Origin: an uncultured Methanoregula sp.
GTDB taxonomy: Archaea; Halobacteriota; Methanomicrobia; Methanomicrobiales; Methanospirillaceae
Length of the DNA stretch: 64,000 nucleotides
Assembly: GCF_963667735.1 (NCBI RefSeq)
Contig: NZ_OY763919.1
Location: forward strand, 744,001 to 808,000
Direction of reading: 5' to 3'
The notes under the pieces are model-generated. The model saw only the letters and a list, made by a program, of their open reading frames with translations. It was not told the origin of the DNA and did no database searches. Shown here in pieces: positions 17,601-26,140 of this stretch. The position numbers and the translations under genes are program-made. Every line of letters begins with the position of its first letter. Position 1 is the first letter of the stretch.

Positions 17601-18570
17601 TCCCGTACCGGAGCCGGAACCCGCCTTTGCGCATCGGGTAGGAGAAGACCGGCCGGCCGCCGATAAGATCCCTGAGGTACTTGTCGAGCGGCTTGATGCC
17701 GACCGTCTTTTCGCCATCGCCGCTCTTCGCCGCTCCCGCGATCAGCTTGTCGAGCCAGTCCCAGCCCTCCATCTTCATCTTCTCGACCCGGCCTTTGAGC
17801 TTCCGGGCCTTGCCGGCGATGCCTTCGCCGATGACGAGCGCCATGCCGCCCCGGACAACGTTCGTCTCCACCCGTTCGAGATTGCGGTGGCCCGAGACCT
17901 CCTCCTGCTCGGTGGCTTCGCCGTCAACGCAGACCGGGCAGTTCTCGATGATGAGCCGGATCTCGGCCTCGCTCGGGAGGTACTGGAGGTTCATGATCGA
18001 GTTGTACTGCCGGATCTCCTCGATATACCGCTCCACCTCCTCCTGCCTCGGGATATAGCGGTTGATGCCCAGTTTCTGGCGCACGTAATCGCCCACGAGC
18101 ACCGACATGGCCTGCGCCGTACCCCCGGCGCTCCGGATCGGTCCTGCATAGAAGATCATCAGGTACTGGGTGCCGTCATCGTTCTTGCCAAGGGAGACCT
18201 TGGCTATTCCTTCCGTTGGTGCTGCAACGACACCTTCGGTCAGGAGCGCCATCGAGACGCGGATCGCATGGTCGAGGACATCGCCGATGTCCTTCTCGCC
18301 GAACTTCCGGGCAACGAAGTCGTCACCGATCCGGAGAGCGGCCTCCTCGCGGGACATCGTTGCTTCGAGCTCGCGGATTCGGGCTGCAACCCCCTTGATA
18401 TTGAGAAGCGCTTCCACCCGGTCGGCGAGATCGCTTGCTATCGGGATCTCGACATCGAGGGTCGGGTCGAGGCCCCGGGACCGGGCCTCCTTTGCTATCG
18501 CAATGGCACGGTGCAGCTCGTCGAGTAACGACTTCTCGTAAGCCTCCATGGTTGGCGACAGCACAAGCAT
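14656..18570 (-). CDS. polC: DNA polymerase D large subunit (DP2) with mini-intein
   Basis: This is the catalytic subunit of the euryarchaeal replicative polymerase PolD, which works with the small 3'-5' exonuclease subunit DP1 (not in the window). The precursor is 1304 residues; removing a 165-residue intein (residues about 884-1048) leaves 1139, the family length. The N terminus [18 protein letters not shown] is typical. Zinc-finger clusters occur at [18 protein letters not shown] and [18 protein letters not shown] in the middle, and another at [11 protein letters not shown] near the C terminus. The intein interrupts the highly conserved RN/CDGDEDC catalytic segment. The start could be ATG 18570 or ATG 18549. 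Confidence 0.97.
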   Translation of the reverse strand: MLVLSPTMEAYEKSLLDELHRAIAIAKEARSRGLDPTLDVEIPIASDLADRVEALLNIKGVAARIRELEATMSREEAALRIGDDFVARKFGEKDIGDVLDHAIRVSMALLTEGVVAAPTEGIAKVSLGKNDDGTQYLMIFYAGPIRSAGGTAQAMSVLVGDYVRQKLGINRYIPRQEEVERYIEEIRQYNSIMNLQYLPSEAEIRLIIENCPVCVDGEATEQEEVSGHRNLERVETNVVRGGMALVIGEGIAGKARKLKGRVEKMKMEGWDWLDKLIAGAAKSGDGEKTVGIKPLDKYLRDLIGGRPVFSYPMRKGGFRLRYGRSRNTGFAAAGMHPATLYILGEFLATGTQMKTERPGKACGVVPVDSIEGPTVRLRNGDVLRIDDEATAKRLNAGVEKILDVGEILISFGEFLENNHPLIPAGYCAEWWQLDVGPEVKPPATEEEALAFARAGGYLHPAWTWFWDDITSDQIRELADAVSAKGSVADGILRLPLDPATKTPLELLLLSHKVNGEQVEIASWKAFAACLGLDENLKKRDVWETAGDKPPLDLVAHLSGLKMRSRSGTRIGGRMGRPGKSKPRKMNPPPHALFPLGDSGGARRSFQSASSHTEDVDRNDTDLDFQKEGGMIEIEVGRRRCSQCGEINYLNRCEKCGGHTVAFSVCTRCGRETTLPRCPGCDGQVVCSQRITLNVKGEYAKAMERLGLKTDSVALVKGVKGVISKEKTVEAMDKGILRAIRNIFVFKDGTTRFDMIDLPITHIRPDEVRVSVEKLRSLGYTKDTHGYDLQNPAQVVELHPQDILVSDSCAEYMVSVAQFMDDLLVKCYGLPPFYNISKPEELVGHLVIGLAPHTSAGVLARIVGFTRANVGYAHPFFHAAKRRNCFFGDTEIDVYDGRHWVKTPIRKFVLENFDISRPGIDRLGTYYSDPARPFYTRAVDTAGGIHIRKITSVSIHRSPAALIRFETARGRTLAVTPDHAMLVWDTSYLRKIRAVELKPGDAVPVFEGSCVISDRITAAEPVPAPEERVYCLTVDNDHTMTANDIFTGQCDGDEDCIMLLLDGLINFSRSFLPQNRGGSMDAPLVMTSRIDPAEIDKEALNVDVCDHYPIEVYTGALAYVEPKKIADLIDRVEKRIGKPEQVEGFQFTHDTSDISSGPIESMYTQMKTMTDKLGAELDLAEKIRAVDADDVAERVLNTHFIRDLMGNLSAFSKQKFRCTKCNTSYRRMPLSGKCTKFKGRGPCNGPLIPTVHEGSVKKYLEMSREICRKYKVSEYTKQRVEVIDLAITSTFGEEKQEQLGLADFM
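15427..15921 (-). other. Mini-intein inside DP2, C-terminal Gln
   Basis: The intein starts at Cys (codon 15919-15921) after extein ...KRRN and ends at Gln (15427-15429) before extein CDGDEDC. Block A is [16 protein letters not shown], block B is [15 protein letters not shown] with the conserved T-x-x-H, and blocks F/G are [18 protein letters not shown] then TGQ. At 165 residues there is no room for a homing endonuclease. The last residues are Gly-Gln instead of the usual His-Asn. C-terminal Gln is known from the Pyrococcus abyssi PolII intein at the same protein, which splices, so activity is plausible. Confidence 0.93.
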
Positions 18571-18648
18571 ACTGGTAGAATTCTCCGGGGGGGGATTTAT
18601 TGGTTCGGATACCGTACCTCAGAAAAAAGGCGGGTTGTACCGGATGGA

Positions 18649-19185
18649 TTACAGCTCATCCTGCATCTTCTCGACCATCGAGGGCAGGCCGGTCTCCCCC
18701 ATCTGCCAGAGGGTCAGGGTTGCACACTGCCGGATGGTCTCATCCGGGTCTTTGAGCCGGAGGGTGAGCGAGTCCACGGCAGGTTTCCCGATGCGGCAGA
18801 GGGCCCGGGAGAGAAAACCCCGCAGTTCCGGGTCGCTGCTCGCCATGCCGTCGATGAGCGAGTCAACGGCGGGCTCCCCGATCTCGCCAAGGGCAGCAGC
18901 AGCATACCGGCGGAACTCCCGCCCGGCGTTCGCCTCCATCGCCATGATGAGGGGGATCACCGCCGGCTCCCCGATCCGGGAGAGCGCAATCGCAGCATAC
19001 CAGCGCCGGTCATTGTCCGGTGCCTTTGCCATATGGGAGATGAGCGGGGCAACCGCCAGCTCCCCGATCATTTTCAGGGCGCTGATGGCAGCGTGCCGTT
19101 TGTCGATCGCCGGATCATCCAGTGCCTGGATCTGCTGCCTTATCTCCTCGCCAGTACTGTCCGATGTGCCGCCGGTTCCTGTCAT
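18649..19185 (-). CDS. HEAT-repeat protein (178 aa)
   Basis: The protein is built from about five HEAT/PBS-lyase type repeats, each with a variant of RRYAAAALGEIGEPAVDSLI, spanning most of its length. Such alpha-solenoids bind proteins; a lyase activity is not implied. I take the ATG at 19185 because the longer open frame to 19281 would run into the preceding permease gene and adds 32 residues without repeats. It follows the DUF1646 gene by 55 bases on the same strand. A second, larger HEAT protein lies at 42578-43765. Confidence 0.8.
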   Translation of the reverse strand: MTGTGGTSDSTGEEIRQQIQALDDPAIDKRHAAISALKMIGELAVAPLISHMAKAPDNDRRWYAAIALSRIGEPAVIPLIMAMEANAGREFRRYAAAALGEIGEPAVDSLIDGMASSDPELRGFLSRALCRIGKPAVDSLTLRLKDPDETIRQCATLTLWQMGETGLPSMVEKMQDEL

Positions 19186-19240
19186 ACGTATCACTGATCT
19201 GGGGTGTAAATCCACATGGTTGTTTCCATCCTGACAGGAC

Positions 19241-20359
19241 TCAGGCAAGCCCCAGCCATACGGGAACAAAAAGGATGGCAAAGAAGACGGCCATCAGGGC
19301 CATCCCGAGCGGGAGGCCCAGTTCTGCCCATTCCTTGCTCGTGATCCCGAGCTTGCAGGCCGCGATGATGTTCGGGATATTGCCGGGAATGAGCATGCCC
19401 CCGGCTATGAGAAGACCCATGAGGGCGCTCGTTATCTGGGTGAGGGAGAGGGCAGGGCTGATCTCGGCTGCCGCGAGCGTGGCATTGTCCAGCACTGCCG
19501 AGACGATATTCACCCAGTACAGGCCTGCCGGGGGGATGCCGATGACGTACTCGAGGATGAGGGGCTTGAACCCCTCGCCGAGGAAGATGAGAGCCATGAT
19601 GAAGAGATAGACTTTCGCGGCCCGGAGGAGTATGTCCCGGATGCTCTCCCGTTCCACAAGGCATTCCAGTTTCGTATCGCCGGTATTGCTCCGGTTGAAC
19701 AGGAAGACCCCGACAATGCCAAGGGCGATGACTGCCGGGATGACGTAGATGGCCAGCTTGTCGAAGAGGAAGGTGAAGCCGGCGTAATAGGGGGCTCCCG
19801 AGAGTTTCGAGATCACGATCGTGGTGAGCGGCTCCCCGAGCGGGGTAAGCCCGGCGCCGAGGCCTATCGAGAAGCAGGAGACGACCGTAACCTCGATCTT
19901 GGCCTTCCGGACCACCGGCAGCGCATTGACGATCTCGACAAGAACGATTGCCGCGAGGATCGCCGAGATGATGCTCGATATGAGGCCGAGGACGACTATC
20001 AAGAGGAAGACTATCCACGGCAGGGAAACGCGATCGATAAGGCCGACGATGGCACGCTGCATCCGGTGGTAGAAGAAATAGATGAGAAGGCCGACAAGGA
20101 GGACGATCTGGACGATCCCTATGGGGATGCCAAAGATGCTCGCGATCTTGAGGGGGGAGATGAGTGCTTCGGCGATGATTGCCATGCTCCAGCCGGTCTG
20201 TTCCCCCGGAATAGCGATGAGGCCCGAGAGCGTGAGGGCAGCAACCCCGCAGGCGAACAGGAAGACCTCGAGGTTGTGCTCGATACATTTCACCCGGAAC
20301 GGGAGGACCAGTACAAGGATGAATATGATAACTAACCCGAGCGTTGCGAGGATCTCCAT
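19241..20359 (-). CDS. DUF1646 family membrane transporter
   Basis: A 372-residue integral membrane protein with about 10 hydrophobic segments. The signature stretches GLGAGLTPLGEPLTTIV and VSAVLDNATLAAAEISP fit DUF1646, a family in the ion-transporter superfamily with two re-entrant half-repeats; the DNAT and PLGEP motifs occupy the equivalent positions in the two halves. It is often labelled a predicted cation transporter, but the substrate is not known. The ATG at 20359 opens the gene; the HEAT gene follows downstream. Confidence 0.8.
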   Translation of the reverse strand: MEILATLGLVIIFILVLVLPFRVKCIEHNLEVFLFACGVAALTLSGLIAIPGEQTGWSMAIIAEALISPLKIASIFGIPIGIVQIVLLVGLLIYFFYHRMQRAIVGLIDRVSLPWIVFLLIVVLGLISSIISAILAAIVLVEIVNALPVVRKAKIEVTVVSCFSIGLGAGLTPLGEPLTTIVISKLSGAPYYAGFTFLFDKLAIYVIPAVIALGIVGVFLFNRSNTGDTKLECLVERESIRDILLRAAKVYLFIMALIFLGEGFKPLILEYVIGIPPAGLYWVNIVSAVLDNATLAAAEISPALSLTQITSALMGLLIAGGMLIPGNIPNIIAACKLGITSKEWAELGLPLGMALMAVFFAILFVPVWLGLA

Positions 20360-20470
20360 GGTTGTCTCCAGAAGGCCCGGCAGCGTGCCGGACGACAGGT
20401 TCCAGAAGAATGTGGTCTCCCTGACGATTAATGGATTACCATTTTTTTCCCGCGGGGGTTCCGGCGCAAG

Positions 20471-20531
20471 AAAGTATATATCCTACTTTAGAAGTATAGA
20501 CCAAGTGAACATCTTCTGTCGGGAGGAACCA
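20471..20531 (+). promoter_or_regulatory. Promoter and ribosome site upstream of ATP synthase H-I
   Basis: A TATA box (AAAGTATATATCC, 20471-20483) would start transcription near 20505. A GGGAGGAACC ribosome site (20521-20530) precedes the ATG at 20535. This is the only clear promoter for the small ORF, ahaH and ahaI. Confidence 0.5.
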
Positions 20532-20534
20532 GCC

Positions 20535-20732
20535 ATGGCGCAGGATTTGATAAAAACAATCGGCGCAATGAGAGACACGGCCATCGGGAACTGCCGCAAA
20601 CGGATAGAGGATGCTGCACGGAAAGCAAAAGGAATGATCGGGACTGAGACTCCTGAATGTGAGCCGGAGACCAAAAACGCAGCTCCTGCCTGCGGGGTTA
20701 CTTCGATCCTGAAACGGAAGCACGGACTCTGA
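20535..20732 (+). CDS. Small ORF before ahaH (65 aa), possibly joined to it by recoding
   Basis: A 65-residue product that I do not recognise, with an N-terminal amphipathic stretch (RKRIEDAARKAKGMIG) and a Cys/Pro/Glu-rich tail. It has a TATA box and a strong GGAGG ribosome site, so it is probably translated. It stops at a TGA (20730-20732) preceded by CTC; a +1 slip on CTC-TGA would lead straight into the ahaH frame, which otherwise lacks a standard start. It may therefore be a separate small protein, or the N terminus of a fused H subunit. Confidence 0.5.
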   Translation: MAQDLIKTIGAMRDTAIGNCRKRIEDAARKAKGMIGTETPECEPETKNAAPACGVTSILKRKHGL

Positions 20733-20808
20733 GGGGGAAGCTGAAACGGATACCGAGAAGACGCTCCTGCAGCAGATACGCGAGAAGGAGACTGAGCTGG
20801 CCGCGAGA

Positions 20809-21066
20809 GTGGACCGGGCCCGGCAAGAGGCCGAGGTGGCAGTGGATGCAGCAAAAACGGAGGCCGAAGACCTGCTCTGTACTGCGGACAAGGCTGCAAA
20901 AGTGACAGCCGAACAGGTGTACTGGAAGGAGCGGGGGAGGACCGAGACCGAGATAGAAGATCTCAAACGCGCGGCTGAACTGGAGCTGGAGACCGTTTCA
21001 TTCCAGGGAGAGAAGAATGTTCCGGCAGCCGTGGAACGGATAGTCAAGTACGTGACCAGGGAATGA
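20809..21066 (+). CDS. ahaH: A1Ao ATP synthase subunit H
   Basis: A coiled-coil protein matching the H (peripheral stalk) subunit, which pairs with subunit E. Residues alternate Ala/Glu/Lys heptads and the end AAVERIVKYVTRE is typical of the family. The nearest standard start is the GTG at 20809 (85 residues). However, H-like sequence continues in frame upstream to about 20740 (TEKTLLQQIREKETELAAR), where no ATG, GTG or TTG exists before the stop at 20710-20712. A CTG at 20767 would give 99 residues, the usual length; a +1 frameshift from the preceding ORF is the other option. ahaI follows after 28 bases. Confidence 0.75.
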   Translation: MDRARQEAEVAVDAAKTEAEDLLCTADKAAKVTAEQVYWKERGRTETEIEDLKRAAELELETVSFQGEKNVPAAVERIVKYVTRE

Positions 21067-21094
21067 GGCCGGGACGGCCCGGCGGGAGAACAGC

Positions 21095-23029
21095 ATGCTC
21101 CAGAAGATGGAACGCATCCAGGTTATCGGGCCGAAAGGAGATCTGGGACAGGCAGTTGATACGCTGTACCGGGCCGGCACGATACACCTTGAGGATGCCC
21201 CGGCGATCATCCCCCAGAGCGAGATCCCGCTCGGCCGGCTCCGGCAGGACGAGACCGGGGAGGTAGCCGAGGTTCTTGGCAGGATAAGTGCAATCTTCTC
21301 AACCCTGCCCGTCATAAGGGAGGATCCGGTCCTCCAGGAGCAGTTCCGGACATCCATCGGGAGCGCGACCCATGCCGGGCCGGTTGCCCGGGCCCGGGAG
21401 ATCATCCGCACGCTCGAGACGACAACAAGGGATCTCTCGGCAAAGAAAGCCGAGCTCACCCTCTCGATTGCAACCCTGAACCGGTATGCAAAAGTCCTCG
21501 AAATCATCCACCCGGTGGAAAAGGAGCTGCCCGCTCTCGAGGGGTTCGAAGTCACGATCCTCCTCATCCAGGAAGAGCACCGGGATGTCATCGAGCTGAT
21601 ACGAACAGAGATCGGGACGATCACCGGCAACCGGTTCGAGATGACGGCAACCACGGTCGATGCCGACACCCTTGCCGCGATCATGGTCTTCCCGAAGAGA
21701 TTCTCCGAGGCCGTCCATGCCTTCATCTATTCCGTGAACGTGAACGAGGTCCGGCTCCCGAGGGAGTATGCAGGCAAGCCGTTCTACGAGATGTATGCTC
21801 TCCTTGAGGAGAAGCGGATAGAAGCCGAGGGAGAGATCGTCCGCATAGACAAGGAACTCCTCGCTCTCTCGAATGCCTGGTACCAGGAGCTCGTTGTCTT
21901 ACGAAAGCGGCTCGAAGAGATCCACGGGGAGCTCGGGGCGTACCGGCATTTCGGCCTCTCGGAGTACACCTTCGTCATCATGGGCTGGATCCCGAAAAAA
22001 TACCTGAAGAGAACCCGGCAGGCTCTCAAGGACGCCTTCGGCGACCGGGTGGTCATCCAGGTACTCCCGGTCACGGAGAAGGATCTGGAGGAGGCCCCGG
22101 TCTTTTACGACAATCCCTGGTGGGTGAAGCCGTTTGAGTTCATCATGCAGCTCGTTGCCCCGCCCCGGTACCGGGAGATCGATCCCTCGCCAATCCTCGC
22201 CATCTTCTTCCCGCTCTTCTTCGGGATCATGGTCGGCGATATCGGGTACGGCCTCATCATTCTCGCATTCGCGCTCATAATCCGGTACCGGTTCAAGGCA
22301 ATCGCGTTTGCAAAGAACCTGGCCGATATCCTGATCATCTCGTCCATCCCGACCATCTTCTTCGGCTACCTGTTCGGCGAGTTCTTCGGGGATTTGGGGG
22401 AGACGATGGGCTGGATCCACCCGGTCCAGTTCCTCGGCATCTCGTGGAACCGGGTGGATGCGATGATCCCGATGCTCATCTTTGCAATCGCTATCGGCGT
22501 CATCCACGTCTTCCTCGGCCTTTTCATCGGGATCCGGAACGCGCTGATCCTCAAGAAGAGAAAACACCTGCTGGAGAAGACGGGGATGCTTCTCGTGATC
22601 ACCGGGATAATCGTCCTTGTCCTGATGCTTGCCGGCGTTGTGCCCGAGATCGCCATTTACCCCGTGGTTGTCATCATGGTTCTCGGGATGCCGATGATCC
22701 TGATGGGGGCCGGAGTGTTCGGGACGATCGAGGTGATGAGCACGGTGGGAAACATCCTCTCGTACGCCCGGCTGATGGCGATCGGGATGGCCTCGGTTAT
22801 TCTCGCTATGGTGGCGAACCGGCTTGGCGGGGCATTCGAGATCGCGATCATCGGCATCATCGTCGCGGTCCTCCTCCACACGCTAAATGTCGTGCTCGCG
22901 ATGTTCTCCCCTTCGATCCATTCGGTGCGTCTCCACCTTGTCGAGTTCTTCTCGAAGTTCTACGAGGGGGGCGGGACGGTGTACCGGCCGTTCAAAAAGG
23001 AAGTGGAGCTGAAGGGGCCGGGGGAGTGA
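21095..23029 (+). CDS. ahaI: A1Ao ATP synthase membrane subunit I (a)
   Basis: Subunit I/a forms the ion half-channels against the K ring and anchors the peripheral stalk. The 644-residue protein has a soluble N-terminal half (starting MERIQVIGPKGDL) with coiled coils and a C-terminal half with about eight membrane segments from residue ~370 (PLFFGIMVGDIGYGLIILAF onward). The essential Arg is expected in the ILSYARLMAIGMASVILA helix near 555, which is present. An alternative ATG lies 4 codons in. It follows ahaH but the next expected gene, ahaK, is 10.7 kb away on the opposite strand. Confidence 0.95.
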   Translation: MLQKMERIQVIGPKGDLGQAVDTLYRAGTIHLEDAPAIIPQSEIPLGRLRQDETGEVAEVLGRISAIFSTLPVIREDPVLQEQFRTSIGSATHAGPVARAREIIRTLETTTRDLSAKKAELTLSIATLNRYAKVLEIIHPVEKELPALEGFEVTILLIQEEHRDVIELIRTEIGTITGNRFEMTATTVDADTLAAIMVFPKRFSEAVHAFIYSVNVNEVRLPREYAGKPFYEMYALLEEKRIEAEGEIVRIDKELLALSNAWYQELVVLRKRLEEIHGELGAYRHFGLSEYTFVIMGWIPKKYLKRTRQALKDAFGDRVVIQVLPVTEKDLEEAPVFYDNPWWVKPFEFIMQLVAPPRYREIDPSPILAIFFPLFFGIMVGDIGYGLIILAFALIIRYRFKAIAFAKNLADILIISSIPTIFFGYLFGEFFGDLGETMGWIHPVQFLGISWNRVDAMIPMLIFAIAIGVIHVFLGLFIGIRNALILKKRKHLLEKTGMLLVITGIIVLVLMLAGVVPEIAIYPVVVIMVLGMPMILMGAGVFGTIEVMSTVGNILSYARLMAIGMASVILAMVANRLGGAFEIAIIGIIVAVLLHTLNVVLAMFSPSIHSVRLHLVEFFSKFYEGGGTVYRPFKKEVELKGPGE

Positions 23030-23547
23030 GGGGGGGCGGGACGCTTTCCGCATTCCTGCCGGCTCTGGCCCGGACCCCATGCCCCCCCACACGAAAAAAA
23101 GAGCTGGGGGGTAGGGGGGGTCGTGTCCCCCGTTTTTCCCCTCCCGGGCACCCCCTGCCGTCGTGATCCAATAGGCTCGAGATATTGTCTGACAGGGGGT
23201 GACCCCCGCCTTATGTTGATCAGGGTGGGGGGGTGTACCCCCTCTCAGAAAAAACGATGAGGGGGGGGTACCCCCCCTCCCCCCATTCTCAATCATGAGT
23301 AGGGCACGGGATTTTCCCCACCAAATTCAGAGATTTGTATGGACGTTTCACCGGTGGGAAAACCTGAACAGGATTACCAGAATTGAGTTGGTCAGGAAAT
23401 TGCACCCTCAAAAGAGGGGGGTGTACCCCCACCCTGCTTGGATCATGGAGGGGGGGTCACCCCCAGTCCGGATTTTTCGGGCAGGGGGGTGGGGGGGTTA
23501 CCCCCTTGTATGTCCAACAAAGCGAGAGTCCCTGACATTGTACAGGT
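23030..23547. repeat. Gene-free G-rich palindrome cluster at the ATP synthase break
   Basis: A 518-base region without a credible gene. It holds at least six short palindromes of the form G5-8, T(G/C/T)(T)A, C5-7: 23195-23207, 23227-23242, 23261-23277 (a perfect GGGGGGGTACCCCCCC), 23416-23430, 23450-23464 and 23491-23505. Between them is an imperfect inverted repeat TTTTCCCCACC (23312-23322) / GGTGGGAAAA (23353-23362). G runs such as GGGGGGTGGGGGGG (23484-23497) could form quadruplexes. It separates ahaI (+) from the HTH gene (-), which converge here. Confidence 0.6.
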
Positions 23548-23823
23548 CTACAACCGGAACCCCGGAATCCGGTCGAAGAGTTTCTGGTACAGCTCGGTGA
23601 AGAGCGCGATATAGTCCCGGGCATGCTCCGTTGCAACATAGGTATTCCGCTCCCCCTCTTTTGTCAGGGCGAGATAGCCTTTCCCGCAGAGGAACGCGAT
23701 ATACTCCTGCCCGGTCTTCGAATTGAGATCGCACCGGCTGATGATGGCCGTGAACGACCGGGGGGTCTTGCAGTACACGAGGATCTCCCAGTAAATCTCG
23801 TAGGGGGTCCGCCGCTCCGCCAT
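23548..23823 (-). CDS. Winged-helix transcriptional regulator (HTH_45-like)
   Basis: A 91-residue protein beginning MAERRTPYEIYWEILVYC. Helices at IYWEILVYCK, FTAIISRCDLNSKTGQEYIAFLCGKGYL and the wing-like TKEGERNTYVATEHARDYI match small archaeal winged-helix regulators. The ATG at 23823 sits 2 bases after the stop of the upstream membrane-protein gene, so the two are co-transcribed; a longer open frame overlaps that gene and is not credible. Target genes are unknown; regulation of its membrane partner is a guess. Confidence 0.78.
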   Translation of the reverse strand: MAERRTPYEIYWEILVYCKTPRSFTAIISRCDLNSKTGQEYIAFLCGKGYLALTKEGERNTYVATEHARDYIALFTELYQKLFDRIPGFRL

Positions 23824-23825
23824 GG

Positions 23826-24455
23826 TTACCGCTGCTCCAGGGTCCGTTCCAGGATGCTCTCGTTGTTCGCGGTTGCATCCAGCCGCTCGTCCCAGGCCCG
23901 GGAATACCGGTGGAACCCGATCGAGATGACAATCGTCACTATCCCGATCGTCAGGTTGATGGCTGCGGCGCCGAACGGGAGGGCGATCTCCATCCAGTCC
24001 GGGGCATTCCCGGCAGCAACTCCCTGCAGGATGTTCACGATACCCAGCGTGACAAAGCAGCATCCCCCGAGCCGGGAGAGGGTGATCATCCAGGGCAGGA
24101 TCTTTTTGTGCTCCCGGTAATGGGCAAGCATCCGGACAATCCACCCGGTGAGTAGCTCGTCCGGTACCGGCCCGGTATGGCTCCTGAACTCCCGGCGAAG
24201 CTCCCGCATTCCCCGGAGGACCCGGGTGCTCGAAAGTATCCACATCAGCCCGAGCCCGAAGCCTGCCATGGATATGGCCCCGGCAAGAACCCGGAGCGCC
24301 GGGGCGGTCTGCGCCGGCGGCAGCCCGAGGACGGCCATGATCATGTACTGCATCCCGAAGGCCATTGCAAGGGCCCCGAATGCCATATTCAGGAGCACGA
24401 GCACGAAGAAACTGTTCAGTTCGTCCCTGAATTGAGTTACGGTATCATTTCCCAT
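23826..24455 (-). CDS. Four-TM membrane protein paired with HTH regulator
   Basis: A 209-residue protein of unknown family with hydrophobic segments at about 17-40, 50-72, 118-142 and 155-178, separated by a charged cytoplasmic loop (STRVLRGMRELRREFRSHTG). It directly precedes the winged-helix regulator with a 2-base gap, so the pair may form a membrane sensor and regulator unit (inference from context only). Confidence 0.65.
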   Translation of the reverse strand: MGNDTVTQFRDELNSFFVLVLLNMAFGALAMAFGMQYMIMAVLGLPPAQTAPALRVLAGAISMAGFGLGLMWILSSTRVLRGMRELRREFRSHTGPVPDELLTGWIVRMLAHYREHKKILPWMITLSRLGGCCFVTLGIVNILQGVAAGNAPDWMEIALPFGAAAINLTIGIVTIVISIGFHRYSRAWDERLDATANNESILERTLEQR

Positions 24456-24619
24456 TCTGGTTTTTCACCGGTCTATAGATATATTGGAGTCTGGTGATTA
24501 AAGACCATGAATCTTAGATACGTAGCAGGAGTGCATCCGGGTTTCACGTTCGATCCGGCTATCCCGCACTCTCGTGAAAAGAGAAGAAACGGACGCTCCC
24601 TGACCTGATCCAAAAAGGG

Positions 24620-25855
24620 TTACGCCGGTTTGTAAACAATGCCGGCCTTCATGACAAAGCTGACCTGCTCCATGACCGAGATATCCATAAACGGGTTGCC
24701 CGGAACAGCGATGATATCCGCAGCCTTCCCGGGTGCAAGCGTTCCGATATCGTCCTTCATGAGCAGCTCTGCCGCAACACTCGTTGCAGCCCGAAGGGCA
24801 CGGACCGGGGATATCCCGTTTGTCACCATCTCGGAGAACTCGGCTGCCCCGTTGATGCTGTAGGACAGGATGCCCAGATCGGTCCCGAAAGCGATCTTTA
24901 CATTGCTTTCTGCGAGATTTTTTGCATTTTCGATAAGAACGTCCTTGTACATCCGCATCTTCATCTTCTCGTACGGGTTGTTGCCTGCCGATACCCAGAA
25001 CTCCTCGCTGTCGCAGAACCGGGCTGATCGCACCCCCGCGTACTGGGTCGGGACAAGGAAGACTCCCTTCTCTTCAATGAGCCGGAGGGTCTCCCTGGTT
25101 GCCATGGCCCCGTGCTCAACCGACCGGACACCGGCAAGGACCGCCATCCGGACCGCCTCATCGCCGTGAAGATGGGCTGCAACCGGCCGGTGGTATTGTG
25201 AGGCGGTTGCAACAAGGCTCTCCATCTCCTCTTTCGTGTACCCGACATCGACCGGACTGTCGGACGGGGATGCAAAGCCGCCGGATGCGGCAAACTTGAT
25301 CCATTCGGCTCCCCACTTGATCTCTTCCCTTACAACTCTCTGGATCTCCAGGGGCCCGTCGGCAAGATTGTTCTGCCAGCCCTTAGAGTCAGGAGAGAGG
25401 GTCGATGTGGCATCCATGTGTCCGCTCCGGGCAGAGAGCATGTGACCCGAATTGATCAGCCGTGAGCCGGGGATGAGTCCCTGCTCGACAGCCTTCTTTA
25501 CGTCACGGACGGTGTACCCGTGGAGATCCATATCCCCGCAGTCCCGGACCGTGGTGAACCCGTTCATCAGGTGGGCATGCAGTGCCTGGGCGCCGAGGAG
25601 TGCTTTGTAGCCCGGGGAATGGCTCCAGAAACTGCCAACCATCTCCGGCCGCAGGGTTATGTGGACGTGGCAGTCGATGAGACCCGGCATCACCATCCGG
25701 TCGCGGAGATCGATCTCCACGGCACCTTCGGGCACCGGAATTTTTTCTGCAATCTCTCGGATGACACCGTCTTCTATACGGATATCGCGGGATCCGAGGG
25801 GGGCTTCGGATACCCCGTCCCAGAACGTTCCTGCATGGATGAGGGTGACCGGCAT
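24620..25855 (-). CDS. Amidohydrolase family metal-dependent hydrolase
   Basis: A 411-residue cytosolic member of the amidohydrolase superfamily, of the prolidase/imidazolonepropionase-like branch. Metal-site features are all present: DCHVH (about 61-65), the Lys of WIKFAASGG (about 187) as likely carboxylated bridging ligand, the His of AAHLHGDEA, the EHG motif (about 241) and the Asp of AFGTDLG (about 320). The composite N- and C-terminal beta sandwich ends with the APGKAADIIAV strand. Members cleave Xaa-Pro or Xaa-Arg dipeptides and related amides; the substrate here is unknown. Confidence 0.85.
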   Translation of the reverse strand: MPVTLIHAGTFWDGVSEAPLGSRDIRIEDGVIREIAEKIPVPEGAVEIDLRDRMVMPGLIDCHVHITLRPEMVGSFWSHSPGYKALLGAQALHAHLMNGFTTVRDCGDMDLHGYTVRDVKKAVEQGLIPGSRLINSGHMLSARSGHMDATSTLSPDSKGWQNNLADGPLEIQRVVREEIKWGAEWIKFAASGGFASPSDSPVDVGYTKEEMESLVATASQYHRPVAAHLHGDEAVRMAVLAGVRSVEHGAMATRETLRLIEEKGVFLVPTQYAGVRSARFCDSEEFWVSAGNNPYEKMKMRMYKDVLIENAKNLAESNVKIAFGTDLGILSYSINGAAEFSEMVTNGISPVRALRAATSVAAELLMKDDIGTLAPGKAADIIAVPGNPFMDISVMEQVSFVMKAGIVYKPA

Positions 25856-26140
25856 CAGGCATTCCCCCGGGTTCCCTGTCCTGCAGGGTTCTTTTTCGTA
25901 ACGTACTGATACCGTGATTCTGTAACTACCGATGATAGTGCCATAAACAGTTCTCCTTTGATAATCCTGGGTCGGGTTAAACAGTATGTTGCTGCCCGGA
26001 GGCGATTAAGGAATGCGCTGGATCGGGATTGACAACCTGCCCCAATGGGGTACGATCCGGAGGTTGTGACAGCACCGGGGCATTCTTCCGGAGCGAAGGT
26101 AAAGATGAAAATCGCCGGGGGATGGTTAAGAGATCCTGGA

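Noticed and set aside
23040..23166. Coding extension in the G-rich region after ahaI
   Set aside because: The frames are made of runs of Pro/Gly/Arg from G and C tracts, have no ribosome site and no family match.
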